The notes below the pieces were generated by a model. That model saw only the letters and a list, made by a program, of their open reading frames with translations, did no database searches and had not been told where the DNA came from. Source: Hydractinia symbiolongicarpus (taxonomy: Eukaryota > Cnidaria > Hydrozoa > Anthoathecata > Hydractiniidae). Taken from it: a DNA stretch of 64,000 nt. Position 1 is the first letter of the stretch, and each line of letters opens with the position of its first letter. Shown here one piece after another: positions 61,200 through 64,000 of the stretch. Made by a program: the position numbers and the translations under genes. The stretch covers positions 28,436,501 to 28,500,500 of the forward strand of contig NC_079886.1 in assembly GCF_029227915.1 (NCBI RefSeq), read 5' to 3'.

Positions 61200-63229
61200 C
61201 ATGCGTTTTAGTGGTGAAAAAATAATTTAAAGAATCGTTCGGGAAATGAGTTTAATCCCTGGGTACTTTCTTTGTATACTTTTGACTATACGGGCCGAGT
61301 CCGGGATTTACGGGAAATCGCGGGTTTTCGTTTGCCGGCGATTAAACTCCTTCTATTCAGCGTCTCATCAAAAATGAAATCATTTTTGAAAACTACAAGT
61401 CTCATGCGTCTTAGTGGTAAAAAAATAATATGAAAAATCGTTCCGGAAATGAGTTTACTCCCAGTTTACTTTCTTTCTTTACATTCGACTATGCGGGTCA
61501 AGCCCGGGATTTACGGGAACTCTCGGGTTTTCGTTTGACGGCGATTAAACTCCTTTTATTCAGCGTCTCATCACAAATGAAATCATTTTTGAAAACTACA
61601 AGTCTCATGCGTTTTAGTGGTGAAAAAATAATTTAAAAAATCGTTCGGGAAATGAGTTTACTCCCTGGGTACTTTCTTTGTATACATTCGACTTTACGGG
61701 CCAAGCCCGGGATTTACGGGAAATCGCGGGTTTTCGTTTGCCGGCGATTAAACTTCTTTTATTCAGCGTCTCATCAAAAATGAAATCATTTTTGAAAACT
61801 ACAAGACTCATGCGTTTTAGTGGTGAAAATATAATTTAAAGAATCGTTCGGGAAATGAGTTTATTCCCTGCGTACTTTCTTTGTATACATTCGACTATAC
61901 CGGCCGGTTCCGGGATTTAGGGTAAATCGCGGGTTTTCGTTTGCCGGAGATTAAACTCCTTTTATTCATCGTCTCATCAAAAATGAAATCAGTTTTCAAA
62001 ACTACAAGTCTTATGCGTTTTAGTGGTGGAAAAATGATTTAAAGAATCGTTCGGGAAATGAGTTTATTCCCTGCGTACTTTCTTTGTATACATTCGACTA
62101 TACCGGCCGGTTCCGGGATTTAGGGTAAATCGCGGGTTTTCGTTTGCCGGAGATTAAACTCCTTTTATTCATCGTCTCATCAAAAATGAAATCCGTTTTC
62201 AAAACTACAAGTCTTATGCGTTTTAGTGGTGGAAAAATGATTTAAAGAATCGTTCGGGAAATGAGTTTACTCCCTGGGTACTTTCTTTGTATACATTCGA
62301 CTATACCGGCCGGTTCCGGGATTTAGGGTAAATCGCGGGTTTTCGTTTGCCGGAGATTAAAATCCTTTTATTCATCGTCTCATCAAAAATGAAATCAGTT
62401 TTCAAAACTACAAGTCTTATGCGTTTTAGTGGTGGAAAAATGATTTAAAGAATCGTTCGGGAAATGAGTTTACTCCCTGGGTACTTTCTTTGTATACTTT
62501 TGACTATACGGGCCGAGTCCGGGATTTACGGGAAATCGCGGGTTTTCGTTTGCCGGCGATTAAACTCCTTTTATTCAGCGTCTCATCAAAAATGAAATCG
62601 TTTTTGAAAACTACAAGTCTTATGCGTTTTAGTGGTAAAAAATTAATTTAAAAAATCGTTCGGGAAATGAGTTTACTCCCAGTTTACTTTCTTTCTATAC
62701 ATTCGACTATACGGGCCGAGTCCGGGATATACGGAAAAGCGCGGGTTTTCGTTTGCCGGCGATTAAACTCCTTTTATTCAGCGTCTCATCAAAAATGAAA
62801 TCAGTTTTGAAAACTACAAGTCTCATGCGTTTTAGTGGTAAAAAAATAATTTAAAGAATCGTTCGGGAAATGAGTTTAATCCCTGGGTACTTTCTTTGTA
62901 TACTTTTGACTATAAGGGCCGAGTCCGGGATTTACGGGAAATCGCGGGTTTTCGTTTGCCGGCGATTAAACTCCTTTTATTCAGCGTCTCATCAAAAATG
63001 AAATCATTTTTGAAAACTACAAGTCTCATGCGTCTTAGTGGTAAAAAAATAATATAAAAAATCGTTCGGGAAATGAGTTTACTCCCAGTTTACTTTCTTT
63101 CTATACATTCGACTATGCGGGTCAAGCCCGGGATTTACGGGAACTCCCGGGTTTTCGTTTGACGGTGATTAAACTCCTTTTATTCAGCGTCTCATCACAA
63201 ATGAAATCAGTTTTGAAAACTACAAGTCT
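61200..63229 (+). repeat. 2030-bp repeat (10 units), copy 1
   Basis: Units at 61430 and 63460, and at 61614 and 63644, are 2030 bp apart with shared markers (ATAATATGAAAAATCG, CGACTATGCGGG, CGACTTTACGGG). The block includes three consecutive H-type units at about 61869-62470. Confidence 0.8.
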
Positions 63230-63930
63230 CATGCGTTTTAGTGGTGAAAAAATAATTTAAAGAATCGTTCGGGAAATGAGTTTAATCCCTGGGTACTTTC
63301 TTTGTATACTGTTGAATATACGGGCCGAGTCCGGGATTTACGGGAAATCGCGGGTTTTCCTTTGCCGGGGATTAAACTCCTTCTATTCAGCGTCTCATCA
63401 AAAATGAAATCATTTTTGAAAACTACAAGTCTCATGCGTCTTAGTGGTAAAAAAATAATATGAAAAATCGTTCGGGAAATGAGTTTACTCCCAGTTTACT
63501 TTCTTTCTATACATTCGACTATGCGGGTCAAGCCCGGGATTTACGGGAACTCCCGGGTTTTTGTTTGACGGCGATTAAACTTCTTTTATTCAGCGTCTCA
63601 TCACAAATGAAATCATTTTTGAAAACTACAAGTCTCATGCGTTTTAGTGGTGAAAAAATAATTTAAAAAATCGTTCGGGAAATGAGTTTACTCCCTGGGT
63701 ACTTTCTTTGTATACATTCGACTTTACGGGCCAAGCCCGGGATTTACGGGAAATCGCGGGTTTTCGTTTGCCGGCGATTAAACTTCTTTTATCCAGCGTC
63801 TCATCAAAAATGAAATCATTTTTGAAAACTACAAGACTCATGCGTTTTAGTGGTGAAAATATAATTTAAAGAATCGTTCGGGAAATGAGTTTATTCCCTG
63901 CGTACTTTCTTTGTATACATTCGACTATGC
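63230..63930 (+). repeat. 2030-bp repeat, copy 2, incomplete
   Basis: About 700 bp matches copy 1 with more private changes than in other HORs (ACTGTTGAATATACGGG, GCCGGGGATT, ATCCAGCG). It diverges near 63928, and the window ends in ordinary satellite. Confidence 0.77.
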
Positions 63931-64000
63931 GGGTCAAGCCCGGGATTTACGGGAAAGCGCGGGTTTTCGTTTGCCGGCGATTAAACTCCTTTTATTCAGC

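Larger units (their letters stand above)
22557..64000 (+). repeat. Satellite array, right arm, about 205 tandem units of ~203 bp, inverted
   Basis: This is the same satellite as the left arm, reverse-complemented. Units read TTTACTCCCTGGGTACTTTC, then a G+C-rich block, then the Tandem A/T-rich part with the dyad. The distance from 22557 to the last start at 63890, corrected for nine 29-bp-deleted units, fits 205 units with about 21 one-base losses. No orientation change, insertion or unique stretch was seen to 64000, so the array continues past the window. Unit types change along the arm: 173-174-bp deleted units are present up to 37.1 kb, and units with GTGGTGGAAAAATGATT and ACCGGCCGG appear from 41.2 kb onward. 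Confidence 0.97.

Noticed and set aside
1-64000. CRISPR array
   Set aside because: Repeats are about 203 bp and directly adjoining. There are no short identical repeats separated by unique spacers and no cas genes.
1-64000. Transposon, retroelement or SINE insertion inside the array
   Set aside because: The unit phase can be followed from end to end apart from the inversion and the 29-bp and one-base deletions. No foreign segment, target-site duplication, terminal repeat or poly-A tail was found.
1-64000. Replication origin or bacterial plasmid repeats (iterons)
   Set aside because: The unit is far longer than iterons, extends over the whole window and is not accompanied by a replication gene; HOR structure of this size is typical of eukaryotic satellites.

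Overview
The whole window is one satellite DNA array. I see no protein-coding gene, RNA gene, mobile element or unique sequence anywhere in the 64 kb. The unit is about 203 bp and repeats head to tail roughly 318 times. That figure comes from spacing arithmetic: about 112 units left of an inversion and about 205 to its right. One unit counted by hand (1-203) is 38% G+C, with an A/T-rich part and a G+C-rich block at about 121-180. The source is most likely a nuclear chromosome of a eukaryote, in centromeric, pericentromeric or other heterochromatin. I do not recognise the satellite family and cannot name the organism. CpG is not depleted (12 seen against about 7 expected in the first unit), so these copies show no sign of long-term CpG-methylation decay.

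Layout. (1) From 1 to about 22554 all units lie in one orientation, called minus here. (2) At about 22551-22557 the orientation flips once. (3) From about 22557 to 64000 all units lie in the opposite orientation (plus), with no further flip.

Single units differ by roughly 5-20%, but blocks of many units recur as near-identical higher-order repeats (HORs). From left to right: a 4-unit/6-unit HOR at 1-2841; a 1188-bp HOR at about 3100-5475; a 405-bp dimer at 7653-8373; a 3622-bp HOR at about 9320-19171 (two full copies and one shortened copy) with a nested 1217-bp duplication; 579-bp and 782-bp repeats at about 19231-21674; then, after the inversion, 1999-bp, 1188-bp, 2000/1797-bp and 2201-bp HORs to about 38870; a 7509-bp HOR at about 38925-53536 whose second copy lacks exactly two units; a 3450-bp HOR at about 54008-61168; and a 2030-bp repeat at the right end.

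A 173-174-bp unit type with a 29-bp deletion occurs 17 times, eight left of the inversion and nine right of it, all between about 4.1 and 37.1 kb. A second type, recognised by a run of marker bases (called H-type here), is abundant from 41.2 kb rightward and occurs once on the left at 6232-6434.

Nearly every unit carries a dyad with 10-bp arms, and one unit class carries a second 7-bp G+C-rich hairpin. These, the A-tracts and the HOR layout resemble known centromeric satellites, but nothing in the sequence proves centromere function. HOR edges are good to roughly 10-50 bp because they were located by eye.
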